A stretch of 38,402 nucleotides of DNA from Acidobacterium sp. (GTDB lineage Bacteria; Acidobacteriota; Vicinamibacteria; Vicinamibacterales; UBA2999): the NCBI GenBank assembly GCA_002737365.1, contig NSIL01000024.1:1-38402 (forward strand), read 5' to 3'. Each line of letters begins with the position of its first letter. Within the stretch, counting starts at the first letter, position 1. Positions 1-7,983 of the stretch are shown here, piece after piece. The notes below the pieces were generated by a model. That model was given only the letters and a program-made list of their open reading frames with translations. It ran no database searches and had not been told where the DNA came from. Made by a program: the position numbers and the translations under genes.

Positions 1-1
1 A

Positions 2-46
2 TGGAGCCGGCGATCCGGCTTGAACGGACGACCTGCTGATTACGAA
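2..46 (-). pseudogene. 3' half of a tRNA-Thr(CGT) gene
   Basis: Read on the minus strand, this segment has a complete anticodon loop (TTCGTAA, anticodon CGT), the 3' anticodon strand TCAGC, a 5-nt variable region, a T-arm with loop TTCAAGC, the 3' acceptor strand CGCCGGC, a discriminator T and an encoded CCA. The 5' half is missing. Upstream on the same strand (47 onward) there is no GCTGA to pair with TCAGC, and no D-arm or GCCGGCG acceptor strand. The break falls at the 31/32 junction, the same place as in the tRNA-Lys half at 191-235. Such halves are typical residues of integrase attachment sites in tRNA genes, but a simple deletion is also possible. Confidence 0.7.
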
Positions 47-190
47 GCAAGCAAGCGAATTGCTTGACACACTACCTGACACACTAACGGACGGCCGCAA
101 GCGGAAACCGGCGGACGCGATGGAAGCGAGATCAGCGCAAACACGACGCGAACATACGCGGCGGACATCGACGGACGGTCGCCTGTCGTT
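47..190. other. 144-bp spacer between two tRNA halves, with direct repeats
   Basis: The segment between the two divergent tRNA 3' halves holds two adjacent 12-bp direct repeats, TGACACACTACC at 65-76 and TGACACACTAAC at 77-88. It also has a small hairpin (CAAGC/GCTTG, about 51-65) and several GCGGAC repeats further right. I see no convincing coding region. Tandem direct repeats beside a tRNA-derived core resemble arm-type or excisionase sites of site-specific recombination modules. That reading is inference; the sequence shows only the repeats and their position. Confidence 0.4.
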
Positions 191-235
191 CTCTTAATCT
201 GTTGGTTCTCGGTTCGATTCCGAGCGGGCTCACCA
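191..235 (+). pseudogene. 3' half of a tRNA-Lys(CTT) gene
   Basis: The segment starts exactly at an anticodon loop CTCTTAA (anticodon CTT, Lys). It continues with the 3' stem TCTGT, variable region TGGTT, T-stem CTCGG, loop TTCGATT, CCGAG, the acceptor 3' strand CGGGCTC, discriminator A and an encoded CCA. The bases before 191 do not supply ACAGA for the anticodon stem, nor a D-arm or GAGCCCG acceptor strand, so this cannot fold into a whole tRNA. It is either an attachment-site duplication or the remnant of a deleted tRNA gene. From 236 to 392 I see no feature. Confidence 0.75.
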
Positions 236-397
236 ACCTTCGTAATCACCGCGCTGCGCTCTTGCTGTCGTCTTTGATTGTCCGGGATTCGGACTTCCCG
301 TGGGCGGGGTATGGATGAGGTTGGCGCGGCGCGCGCAATACCAAGCCGCCGAGACCGCCGGCTCAGCAGTGTGAGCCGTGCGGTCCCGGCCAACTGC

Positions 398-2593
398 TCA
401 TGGCAGCGCGAAGGCCTGCAAACCGTTCGACAACTGCACGACGATGTACTGCTTGCCCTGGTGCAAGTAGGTCATCATCCCGTAGCGGCTGAGGCCGGTC
501 GTGGCGATGGCGCCCAGTCGGTTGCCCGTGCGCTTGTCGATGGCAAACAGCTTGGTCGAGCCATCGGCCGTCTGGCCGGGCGCGAGCAGCATGGTCGCCG
601 TGACGACCAACCCACCCATGCCGGCTCGCCCGAGGTTGGACTCGACGTTGGCGACGCCCTTCAGCAATGGATGATTTCGAATCGCGTCCTGTTGCTGCTG
701 CGGTGCGTCGCCGTAGGGCTTTACCCAGAGATGCTCACCGGTGTTCAGGTCGATCGCGGTGATGCGGCCGACCGGTCCCTTGAAGAGCGTCGGCAGGCCG
801 GCGAGTGGGTCGGCCGCGGCACCCGTGGCGGCGGGGCCTCGACCGGCGCCGCCGCCGGCACCATCACCACCACTGGCACGGCCGTCGCCGGCCTTGGCGC
901 CGGCCTTCTTGGCCGCTTCCGGGTACATCTCCATGGCCGCGCTGACCGACTCGGGCGGGCAGCCCGCACTGGTCGCGACCCAGGCGGCGACCGTGGTTCC
1001 CGTTTGCCCGAAACAATCCAACTCGCTGCCCGGGACGACCACGCGGGCGCCGCCGCCACTATGTGACGGAATGTAGATGATGCCGGTGGTCGGGTCGGCC
1101 GCCGGCGGGTGGGTGATGTTCGTGCCGCCGGTTTCGCCGGGATAGAAACGTCCCGTCGTCGCGCCTTCCTTGTTGCCGCGATGGACAACCGGATTGAACG
1201 GCGGCGCGAGTAAGCCCTGGTCGGTCACGCGCGCGAGCGCGAGCGCCTTGATCTGCGGCGTGTAATCGATCACGTTCTCGGCGCTGCGGCCAATGAACTC
1301 GTACGGCGCCGGCTTGACCGGGAACGGTTGCGTCGGCGACAGTTTCTCGCCCGGCACCTTCGAGGCCGGAACAGGCCGCTCCACGAAGCCCCAGATCGGT
1401 TCGCCGGTGATGCGATTGAACGCATAGAGAATCGCCTGCTTCGTGGCCTGGAACACGGCGGGCATGCGGCGCCCCCCCACGGTGACGTCCATGGCAATGG
1501 GCGCGGTCGGTGTGTCGTAGTTCCAGACGTCGTGATGCACCATCTGGTAATGCCACAACCGCTTGCCGGTCTTGACGTCGAGCGCAATCACGCTGGCCGA
1601 GAACAGGTTGTTGCCCGGCCGGAAGCCGCCGTACATGTCGACCGTCGCGCTGTTGGTTGGGACATATACGATGCCGCGCTCGGCGTCGGCCGAGAGCGGC
1701 GCCCACGACGAAACGTCGCCGGTCGTGCGCCAGGCGTCGTTCTCCCACGTCTCGTGGCCGACTTCGCCCGGCCGCGGAATGACGTGAAACTTCCACAGGA
1801 ACTTGCCGTCGCGCGCGCTGTAGGCCAGGATGTCGCCGGGCACGTTCTCTGTCCGCGTCTGGTGATACCCCTGCTCGGCGGAGTTGCCGACGATGATCAC
1901 GTCGTTGACGACGAGTGGCGGCGAAGAACTGGTGATGTAGCCCAGTTCGAGCGGTACGCCCTCGTTGGCGTTGTACTTCTGCTTGCGGCGGAGCCACGGA
2001 TCCCAGTCGCGGATCATGTCTTCGGCCAGATCGACCATACCGGTGCGGGGGAAGCCGGGCAGGTCAACCTGTCGTCCCCAGTTGGGCAGCGGCTGGCCGG
2101 TGTCGGCGTCCAGCGCCACCAGGAAGAAGCCCGGCGTCGCGATGTAGACGACCCCCTTGCCGTTGATCTCTGAGTACGCCACGCCCTTGCCGTAGCCGGC
2201 GCGCATGGAGTACTTCGAGCGATAGGTCTCAGGCTCGACCCAACTCCACAGCAGCTTGCCGCTCGTGGGGTCCATCGACACGACATGACGCCGCGGCCCG
2301 GCCACACTCAGCAGCTTGCCGCCGACGTAGCTGGGTGTCGCGCGTGCAGTCAGGGGGCCGACCACTTCGAGCGGACTGAAGCGCCAGGCTTCTTTCAGCG
2401 TTTCGAAGTTCGCCGGCGTGATTTGGTCGAGCGGGGAGTAGCGGGTGTGGCCGACGTCGCCGCCGAGGGTTCGCCACTCGCCGTTCTCGGTGCCGCGTCG
2501 CGGTGGCGTCTGGGCTGATGGGACCGTCAGGGCGGCCGCCCCCAGAAGACCGAGGGCGAAAATTGCTACCAGCGCGCGTGGGTGCCTAGTCAT
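398..2593 (-). CDS. PQQ-dependent dehydrogenase-like beta-propeller protein
   Basis: This is a secreted quinoprotein of the membrane glucose/quinate dehydrogenase superfamily, expected to oxidise sugars or alcohols in the periplasm with pyrroloquinoline quinone. From ATG 2593 it is 731 aa; a GTG at 2614 would add 7 residues but splits no signal better. The start MTRHPRALV with a hydrophobic stretch and SAQT forms a signal peptide. The entry motif [19 protein letters not shown] (about residue 40) and the block HHDVWNYD (about 353-360), which carries the Asp expected at the active site, are typical of the family. The ending [18 protein letters not shown] is the usual last blade. There is no CxxCH, so no fused cytochrome domain. 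A Gly/Ala-rich linker lies near residue 570-600. It is separated from the upstream LVIVD genes by a terminator, so it is probably its own unit. The substrate cannot be told. Confidence 0.9.
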   Translation of the reverse strand: MTRHPRALVAIFALGLLGAAALTVPSAQTPPRRGTENGEWRTLGGDVGHTRYSPLDQITPANFETLKEAWRFSPLEVVGPLTARATPSYVGGKLLSVAGPRRHVVSMDPTSGKLLWSWVEPETYRSKYSMRAGYGKGVAYSEINGKGVVYIATPGFFLVALDADTGQPLPNWGRQVDLPGFPRTGMVDLAEDMIRDWDPWLRRKQKYNANEGVPLELGYITSSSPPLVVNDVIIVGNSAEQGYHQTRTENVPGDILAYSARDGKFLWKFHVIPRPGEVGHETWENDAWRTTGDVSSWAPLSADAERGIVYVPTNSATVDMYGGFRPGNNLFSASVIALDVKTGKRLWHYQMVHHDVWNYDTPTAPIAMDVTVGGRRMPAVFQATKQAILYAFNRITGEPIWGFVERPVPASKVPGEKLSPTQPFPVKPAPYEFIGRSAENVIDYTPQIKALALARVTDQGLLAPPFNPVVHRGNKEGATTGRFYPGETGGTNITHPPAADPTTGIIYIPSHSGGGARVVVPGSELDCFGQTGTTVAAWVATSAGCPPESVSAAMEMYPEAAKKAGAKAGDGRASGGDGAGGGAGRGPAATGAAADPLAGLPTLFKGPVGRITAIDLNTGEHLWVKPYGDAPQQQQDAIRNHPLLKGVANVESNLGRAGMGGLVVTATMLLAPGQTADGSTKLFAIDKRTGNRLGAIATTGLSRYGMMTYLHQGKQYIVVQLSNGLQAFALP

Positions 2594-2816
2594 GACAGAG
2601 GAGCTTAAATCCACCGGCGGTCCGCGTCAATCAATGTTCCGGGCATTCGCCGCGCCGCCCGGCGGCTTGTCCGCCCCTATACTCAACGCCAATCATGCGA
2701 AAACAAATCGTGGCGGTGTGCGTTGTCGGGGTGGCCGTGTGCTCCTGGACTTCGCTCCAGGCGTGCGACTGGCCGCCGTCATCAATCGCGCACTCGCCGC
2801 GCCGCCAAAATAAAAA

Positions 2817-2840
2817 GGGCGCCCCGGTTAAGGGGCGCCC
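2817..2840 (-). terminator. Rho-independent terminator of the LVIVD operon
   Basis: GGGCGCCCC at 2817-2825 and GGGGCGCCC at 2832-2840 form a perfect 9-bp stem with a 6-nt loop. On the minus strand the hairpin is followed directly by TTTTTATTTT (2807-2816). It lies 9 bp past the stop of the gene ending at 2850. This is a textbook intrinsic terminator for minus-strand transcription and separates the LVIVD operon from the PQQ gene. Confidence 0.9.
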
Positions 2841-2849
2841 AGGTAGTGT

Positions 2850-4784
2850 CTAGCGCAGAGCCTGGGCGCGGCCTTTGAGGGTCTCGGCCAGGGCCTTCAG
2901 TCGGGCCGCGTCGCGGCTGGTGGCCGTCTTCGCGTCGCCTTCGACCTGCGCCGCCATGGCATCGAGTGCCTCGAGCGTGGCCTTGGCGCTGCTTTCCTTG
3001 CCGGTGCGCAGCTGGTCGGCCTTCGCGAGGCCGCTCAGGATGGCGCTTGAACGGGCCGCCGAGATGGCCTTGGTGCGGTTCAACTGATCCAGGTAGGCCT
3101 TGGCGACCGCCGACGAAGCGGGCCACGCCACCTTGGGCTGATTCTGCGAGTTGAACTCCTGCAGCCGGAACTGCATGGCGGCATCGATCTCGTTCTGCGA
3201 CAGGAACTCGCTGGGCTTCAGCTTGAACACGTCGATGCCACGCGCCATCTCCGATCCGTAGAGGTTGCCGTTGTACCAGTAGGTCGACCAGTAGCCGCCC
3301 GACAGCATGGCCTCGCCGTTGATCGGCCCCCGATCGAAGTAGGCGATCTCCTTCGCGTTCGCGGAATCGGTGAAGTCGAACACGGACAGGCCGCCCTGGT
3401 ACCACGCCTGCACCATGACGTCGCGGCCGGGGACCGGGATCAGCGAGCCGTTGTGGGCGACGCAGTTTTCCTGATCGGTCTGCGCCGCCGGCAGCTTGTA
3501 GTAGCCCTGGTGAATCAGTTTGCCGTCGACGATGTCGTAAATGGCGTCGGCGCCCCAGGTCAGCGGATCGACCGCGCGACAGCGCGGCTGGCCGCCGCCG
3601 CCCCACTCGTCGGTAAAGAGCACCTTGGTGCCGTCGTTGTTGAAGGTCGCCGAGTGCCAATAGGCAAAGCCCTGGTCGCTCACGAAGTCGAGGCGCTTCG
3701 GGTTGCGGGGATCCTTGATGTCCATCAGGATGCCGTTGCCCGAACAGGCGCCGGCGGCCAGGCCGATTTCCGAGTAGACCGTGATGTCATGACACTGGTT
3801 GGTGGTGCTGGTGCGTTGCGTGTTGGGGCCGTGATCGCCGCCCATCCACAGGCCGGCGATATTGGTGTCGCTGGCAAACAGGCGCGGCTGGTTGACGATC
3901 CGCGACTTCTCGGGTGTGGCGATCGGTACTTCAATCACGTCGATGCTGAAGAGAGAGGTGTTCGGATCCTCTTTCGCATTCTTGCCGGAGCAGCCCTCGA
4001 GCTCATCACCCGAGCGCACGCCGCCCGTGCCGGACGCATACAAGAAGATGTGGCTCTTGTCCTTCGGATCGGGCACCAGCGTATGGGTGTGCGAACCGCG
4101 GCAGGTCTGCACCGCGGCGACCTGCTTCGGATTCTTCAGGTCGGTGATGTCGAAGATGCGGACGCCGCGGAAGCGCTCGTTGCTGACCGGCGGCACCACG
4201 CCCTGGAGGCCGCAGTCGAGACGGCCGCGGGTCTGTTCCACCGACATGAACAGCAGGTGGCCCCAGGTCGAGACGTCGCCCTGTCCGCCCGGGCAGACGA
4301 CCGACGCGATCAGCTGCGGCTTGTTGGCGCGCTCGATGTTGTAGGTGTTGAAGCCGTGGTAGTTACCCACGATCATGTTGTTGCCGCTGAAGGCCAGGTC
4401 CGAGTTGGTGTAGGACAGTTGGTTCGGGTTCGGCGGCGTACGGGGCGCTCCGGCCGCCGCCGGCGGCGGCGCCGGCGCACGGGTACCGAGCGGCAGGGCC
4501 GAATCGAAGAAGCCCTCAGGCTTCGGCAGGTTCGACACCAGCTCCATGTTCCATGCCGCCTCTGCCGCCTTGGCGCCTGGGCCTCCCGGCTTGAGATTGG
4601 CGCGCGGATCGGTGGTCGATGGCCGCGGCAGGTCCGCGGACGGCACCGGCTCGGGCAGTTGTGGCGGCCGTCCGGGCGCCGCGGGTGCCGCGGGTTGCTG
4701 GGCTGGCGCGGCCGGCTGTTGCGCCTGGCCGACCGCGATGGCCGAGACGATCACGACGGCGAAAACGAAACTTACTCTTCTCAT
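2850..4784 (-). CDS. LVIVD-repeat beta-propeller protein (copy A)
   Basis: This 644-aa exported protein has a signal peptide (MRRVSFVFAVVIVSAIAVGQAQ), a Pro/Ala-rich linker (residues 23-55), an LVIVD-type propeller (about 120-510) and a helical, charged C-terminal tail. Propeller blocks include GNYHGFNTYNIE, FRGVRIFDITDLKNP, CRGSHTHTLVP and AYWHSATFNNDGTKVLFTDE. The LVIVD family is thought to form cell-surface or periplasmic propellers; no enzymatic role is established. Several Cys residues (for example in VVCPGGQGD, QTCRGSH and NQCHDI) are shared with copy B and may form disulfides. GAGG lies about 10 nt upstream of the ATG. A 7-bp hairpin with a TAAA loop separates it from copy B. It is the last gene before the terminator at 2817-2840. 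Confidence 0.88.
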   Translation of the reverse strand: MRRVSFVFAVVIVSAIAVGQAQQPAAPAQQPAAPAAPGRPPQLPEPVPSADLPRPSTTDPRANLKPGGPGAKAAEAAWNMELVSNLPKPEGFFDSALPLGTRAPAPPPAAAGAPRTPPNPNQLSYTNSDLAFSGNNMIVGNYHGFNTYNIERANKPQLIASVVCPGGQGDVSTWGHLLFMSVEQTRGRLDCGLQGVVPPVSNERFRGVRIFDITDLKNPKQVAAVQTCRGSHTHTLVPDPKDKSHIFLYASGTGGVRSGDELEGCSGKNAKEDPNTSLFSIDVIEVPIATPEKSRIVNQPRLFASDTNIAGLWMGGDHGPNTQRTSTTNQCHDITVYSEIGLAAGACSGNGILMDIKDPRNPKRLDFVSDQGFAYWHSATFNNDGTKVLFTDEWGGGGQPRCRAVDPLTWGADAIYDIVDGKLIHQGYYKLPAAQTDQENCVAHNGSLIPVPGRDVMVQAWYQGGLSVFDFTDSANAKEIAYFDRGPINGEAMLSGGYWSTYWYNGNLYGSEMARGIDVFKLKPSEFLSQNEIDAAMQFRLQEFNSQNQPKVAWPASSAVAKAYLDQLNRTKAISAARSSAILSGLAKADQLRTGKESSAKATLEALDAMAAQVEGDAKTATSRDAARLKALAETLKGRAQALR

Positions 4785-4801
4785 AATCCAACCTCGCTGA
4801 G

Positions 4802-4819
4802 CTCCGGCTAAAGCCGGAG
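4802..4819. repeat. REP-like hairpin with TAAA loop
   Basis: CTCCGGC and GCCGGAG form a perfect 7-bp inverted repeat around TAAA, in the 39-bp gap between the two LVIVD genes. No T-run follows on either strand, so it is not a standard terminator. It resembles the other TTTA/TAAA-loop palindromes at 14761-14786, 26368-26388 and 26924-26945. It may also stabilise the upstream message. Confidence 0.55.
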
Positions 4820-4823
4820 GCTA

Positions 4824-6734
4824 CTACCGTAGGCGCGCGGTGCGGCCCTTCAACGTGTCTGACAGTGACTGCAAACGAATGGCGTCGCGGCCCTGGGCGG
4901 CCTTGGCATCGGCGGCGACCTGGTCGGCGACCGCATCGAGCGCCGTGAGCGCGGCGGCGGCACTGCGTTCCTTGCCGGTGCGCAGCTCGTCGACTTTCGC
5001 GAGACCGTCGGTCACGGCCTTGGCGCGCTCGGCCGAGATGCCCTTGGTGCGATTCAATTGATCCAGATACGACTTGGCCACGGCCGTCGTCGGTTCGTAC
5101 TTCACCAGCGGCTGGTTCTGCGCGTTGAACTCGGCCACGCGCCACTGCGTGGCGGCGTCGATTTCGTTCTGCGACAGGTACTGCGTCGGCAGCAGCTTGA
5201 AAATGTCCATGCCGCGCGAGATCTCCGAGCCGTAGAGGTTACCGTTGTACCAGTAGGTCGACCAGTAGCCGCCGACGATCAGGTTCTTGGCATCGAGCGG
5301 ACCGCGATCGAAATAGGCAATCTCCACCGGGTTGGCGGCATCGGTGAAGTCGAACACCGAGACGCCGCCCTGGTACCAGCCCTGCACCATGATGTCGCGG
5401 CCGGGGACGGGAATCAGCGAGCCGTTGTGCGCGACGCAGTTCTCTGTCTCGGTCTGCGCCGCCGGCATCTTGAAGTAGCCGCCGAACGTCATCTTCTTGT
5501 CGACGATGTTGAAGATGGCGTTGGCGCCCCAGTTGGGGAGGTCGGTGGCGCGGCAACGGGGACGGGTGCCGCCGCCCCACTCGTCGGTGAAGATGATCTT
5601 CGTGCCGTCGTTGTTGAAGGTGGCCGAGTGCCAGTAGGCGAAGTTCTTGTCCGACACGAAGTCCAGGCGCTTCGGGTTGGCCGGATCCGAAATGTCGAGC
5701 AGGATGCCGTTGCCCGAGCAGGCGCCGGCCGCCAGTCCCACTTCGGGGAACACGGTGATGTCGTGGCACTGGTTGGTGGTGCTGCTGCGCTGCGTCCCGG
5801 GACCGCTGTCGCCGCCGGGATTCAGGCCGGCGATGGCGCCGGTCTTCTCATCGGCAAAAATGCGCGGGCGATTGACGACGCGCGACTGCTCGGGAGCGCC
5901 GAGCGGTACTTCGATCACGTCGATGCTGAAGAGCGCCGTGTTGGCGTTTGCCGACGGGTCGCCGGCGGAGCAGTCCTGCAGTTCGTCACCCGAGCGTACG
6001 CCGCCGGTGCCCGAGCCGTAGACATACAGCGTCTGCTTGTCCTTGGGGACCAGCGTGTGGGTGTGCGAGCCACGGCAGGTCTGCACGGCCGCGACCTGCT
6101 TTGGCTTGGTGATATCAGTGATGTCGAAGATGCGCACGCCGCGGAAGCGTTCCTTGCTGATCGGTGCTTCCACGCCCTGCACGCCGCAGTCGATGCGGCC
6201 GCGCGTCTGTTCGACCGACATGAACAGCAGGTTGCCGTAGATCGAGACGTCGCCCTGGCCACCGGGGCAGACCACCGAGGCCAGCAGCTTCGGGCTCTTC
6301 ACGCTCTCAATGTCGTAGGCGTTGAAGCCGTGGAAGTTGCCGATCACCATCCGCTGACCGCTGAACGCGATGTCGGAGTTGGCGAAATCGAGGGCGCCGG
6401 GACCGGCCGGCGGCCTCGCGGCCGCTGCGGTGCCGGGTGCCGGGGTGGGTGCCGGTGCCGCAGGTGCCTGGGGTGCCGGTGCCGGGGCGCCGGCGGGGCG
6501 CTCGACCGGCATCGCTTCGCCGGCGGGGTTCTTCGGATCGTAGAAGCCCTCGGCGCGCGGCCGGGTGGCGACCAACGCCATGCCGCTGGCGGCGACGCCC
6601 GCGTCACGCAGGCCCGGCTTCAAGCCGGTGCGGGGATCCTTGGGATCCATCGGCTTCTGCTGGGCGTTGCCCGCGATGACGAGTGAGAGAACGACGGCGG
6701 TGAAGGCGAAGAGTTTCGTGGCAACCGATTTCAT
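4824..6734 (-). CDS. LVIVD-repeat beta-propeller protein (copy B)
   Basis: This 636-aa paralogue of the gene at 2850-4784 has the same architecture: signal peptide (MKSVATKLFAFTAVVLSLVIAGNAQ), low-complexity Pro/Ala linker (about 75-110), LVIVD propeller and helical C-terminal tail with SYLDQLNRTKGIS. The shared block CRGSHTHTLVP and the DEWGGG motif make a tandem duplication clear; the linker and tail have diverged most. AAGGAG lies upstream of the ATG. The ATG overlaps the TGA of the DUF305 gene as ATGA, so translation is probably coupled to it. The function is unknown. Co-expression with a Met/His-rich DUF305 protein suggests a periplasmic metal or redox context, which is inference. Confidence 0.88.
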   Translation of the reverse strand: MKSVATKLFAFTAVVLSLVIAGNAQQKPMDPKDPRTGLKPGLRDAGVAASGMALVATRPRAEGFYDPKNPAGEAMPVERPAGAPAPAPQAPAAPAPTPAPGTAAAARPPAGPGALDFANSDIAFSGQRMVIGNFHGFNAYDIESVKSPKLLASVVCPGGQGDVSIYGNLLFMSVEQTRGRIDCGVQGVEAPISKERFRGVRIFDITDITKPKQVAAVQTCRGSHTHTLVPKDKQTLYVYGSGTGGVRSGDELQDCSAGDPSANANTALFSIDVIEVPLGAPEQSRVVNRPRIFADEKTGAIAGLNPGGDSGPGTQRSSTTNQCHDITVFPEVGLAAGACSGNGILLDISDPANPKRLDFVSDKNFAYWHSATFNNDGTKIIFTDEWGGGTRPRCRATDLPNWGANAIFNIVDKKMTFGGYFKMPAAQTETENCVAHNGSLIPVPGRDIMVQGWYQGGVSVFDFTDAANPVEIAYFDRGPLDAKNLIVGGYWSTYWYNGNLYGSEISRGMDIFKLLPTQYLSQNEIDAATQWRVAEFNAQNQPLVKYEPTTAVAKSYLDQLNRTKGISAERAKAVTDGLAKVDELRTGKERSAAAALTALDAVADQVAADAKAAQGRDAIRLQSLSDTLKGRTARLR

Positions 6735-7387
6735 TTCTGAAGCTCCTTGAGCATTGCGCCCATCCGGTCAATTTCCATTCGCTGATCGCTGTCCACATCC
6801 GATGCGAACGCGAAGATCTCGCCGTCCTGCCCGGCGCCCGGTGTCTTGAACAGCTCGTCCACCATCGTGATGGCGCCGATGTGATGCTTGATCATGCCCA
6901 TCAGGAAGAGGCGATCGAACTCGACGCCCGTGGCGGCGGTGAGGGCCGTCATTTCTTCGGTGGTGAGCATCCCGGGCATCATGCCACCGGGCTCGTGGTG
7001 CGCGTGCGCGCTGGGGATGGCCTGACCGCGCGTCTGCAGCCACCCGCGCATCATCTTCATTTCATCTTCTTGCGAGACGTCGATGCGCATGCCGAGCAGC
7101 TTCAGGTATGGGTTCTTGGAACGCTCGCTAATCAGCGCCACCATTTCGACGGCCTGCGCGTGGTGGCCGATCATGCCCTGCATGAACGTGGTGTCGGCGG
7201 CGGTGAACCGGACCTTCGACAGGTCAGTTGCCGCGGCGACGTCAATCGTCTTGGTGTCCTGGCCGGGCGCGCCTGGTTGCAGGATTCGGGTAGCCGGTGG
7301 GGCGCCGGTCGAAGCCGATCGGCAGGCCGCCGTGATGATCAGGATTGAGAGAACGGGTATGAGTCGGGACGTGACAAATGGTCGCAC
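6731..7387 (-). CDS. DUF305 family lipoprotein
   Basis: This 218-aa protein has a lipoprotein signal with lipobox TAAC (about residues 19-22), then a DUF305 four-helix domain. Two signature blocks are visible, TFMQGMIGHHAQAVEMV (about 68-84) and LMGMIKHHIGAITMVDE (about 160-176), plus a Met/His-rich middle (HAHHEPGGMMPGM). DUF305 proteins are often linked to copper handling; metal binding by the paired HH motifs is plausible but unproven here. The start is GTG at 7387 with no strong Shine-Dalgarno. The stop overlaps the start of LVIVD copy B by 4 bp, and the upstream lipoprotein gene ends 19 bp away, so all four are likely one operon. Confidence 0.88.
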   Translation of the reverse strand: MRPFVTSRLIPVLSILIITAACRSASTGAPPATRILQPGAPGQDTKTIDVAAATDLSKVRFTAADTTFMQGMIGHHAQAVEMVALISERSKNPYLKLLGMRIDVSQEDEMKMMRGWLQTRGQAIPSAHAHHEPGGMMPGMLTTEEMTALTAATGVEFDRLFLMGMIKHHIGAITMVDELFKTPGAGQDGEIFAFASDVDSDQRMEIDRMGAMLKELQK

Positions 7388-7406
7388 CGGTCAAGAATAC
7401 TCAGAA

Positions 7407-7829
7407 TTACGGTTTAGTGGGCGCCGCAGTCGAGGCCCCGGGCACATAGCTGCCGGTGGTCTCATCGACCCGGAACTTCCAGTCCAGATTGGCGGATTCC
7501 ACCAGAAAATCGTAGGTCCTGGGCCCTTCGTCATAGTCCGCGGTACCGCTACCCGCGCCCTTGTGGTCAACGACCACCTGCAGGGGTCGACCGCTGATAG
7601 CGCTCCGCATGGTCAGCTTGAAGGTGCCGGCGCCAGCGGGGGACTCGTTGGTGGTTTCCCAGACAATGTGGAAGCGCCCGGTTTCGCTGGGGATGTCGCC
7701 GACGGTGGCGGTGCCGTGGCCCTTCCAGGATCCCGCCTCGCGCGTGACCGCGACGATGTCTTGCGGCTTGGACGGCGCCGGGGAGCAGGAGGTCAGGCAG
7801 ATTGCCAGGGCGATGACAGCACGGCGCAC
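7407..7829 (-). CDS. Small lipoprotein, unknown function
   Basis: This 140-aa protein of no recognised family starts at GTG 7829 with MRRAVIALAICLTSC, a good lipobox (LTSC), followed by a secreted domain with GSWKGHGTATVG and a C-terminal block ending in VRRAD-free, strand-rich sequence. A longer frame reaching 8012 exists, but it would overlap the divergent hydrolase gene and bury the signal peptide, so I chose the short form; AAGG lies just upstream. It is the first gene of the probable lipoprotein-DUF305-LVIVD operon. The 154 bp to the divergent gene at 7984 should carry the promoters. Confidence 0.7.
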   Translation of the reverse strand: MRRAVIALAICLTSCSPAPSKPQDIVAVTREAGSWKGHGTATVGDIPSETGRFHIVWETTNESPAGAGTFKLTMRSAISGRPLQVVVDHKGAGSGTADYDEGPRTYDFLVESANLDWKFRVDETTGSYVPGASTAAPTKP

Positions 7830-7983
7830 GCCCTTAACTTTACTTCCGGTGGCTAGCGCCTCCTGCGGATGACTGATGTGGAGCCGCTCTTTATGGGCGG
7901 CCGGCTTCAGATGGCGGTGCCCAGGCGTCTCGCCATCCGCTTCCGCACGCGCTGAACCAGAGAATGGGATACTCGGCCTGCGC

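Noticed and set aside
2-67. Plus-strand frame resembling a C-terminus with RPADYEASKRIA, possibly an integrase end
   Set aside because: This peptide is the reverse-strand translation of the tRNA-Thr half, a common artefact, so no protein is supported.
121-235. tmRNA 3' end
   Set aside because: The T-arm and CCA fit, but the preceding loop CTCTTAA and stem are those of tRNA-Lys(CTT), and no tag frame or 5' tmRNA domain is present.
2695-2853. 52-codon plus-strand ORF with a lipoprotein-like N-terminus (MRKQIVAVCVVGVAVCS)
   Set aside because: It reads through the terminator hairpin and 3' end of the convergent LVIVD gene, has no ribosome site, and its second half is low-complexity. It may be the start of a lost gene.
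3453-4811. Long plus-strand ORF of 452 codons opposite LVIVD copy A
   Set aside because: It is a high-GC antisense shadow: no domain, no ribosome site, and the opposite frame has clear homology. The same holds for the long antisense frames at 5058-6686, 9464-10906, 20539-22407 and 23678-25597.
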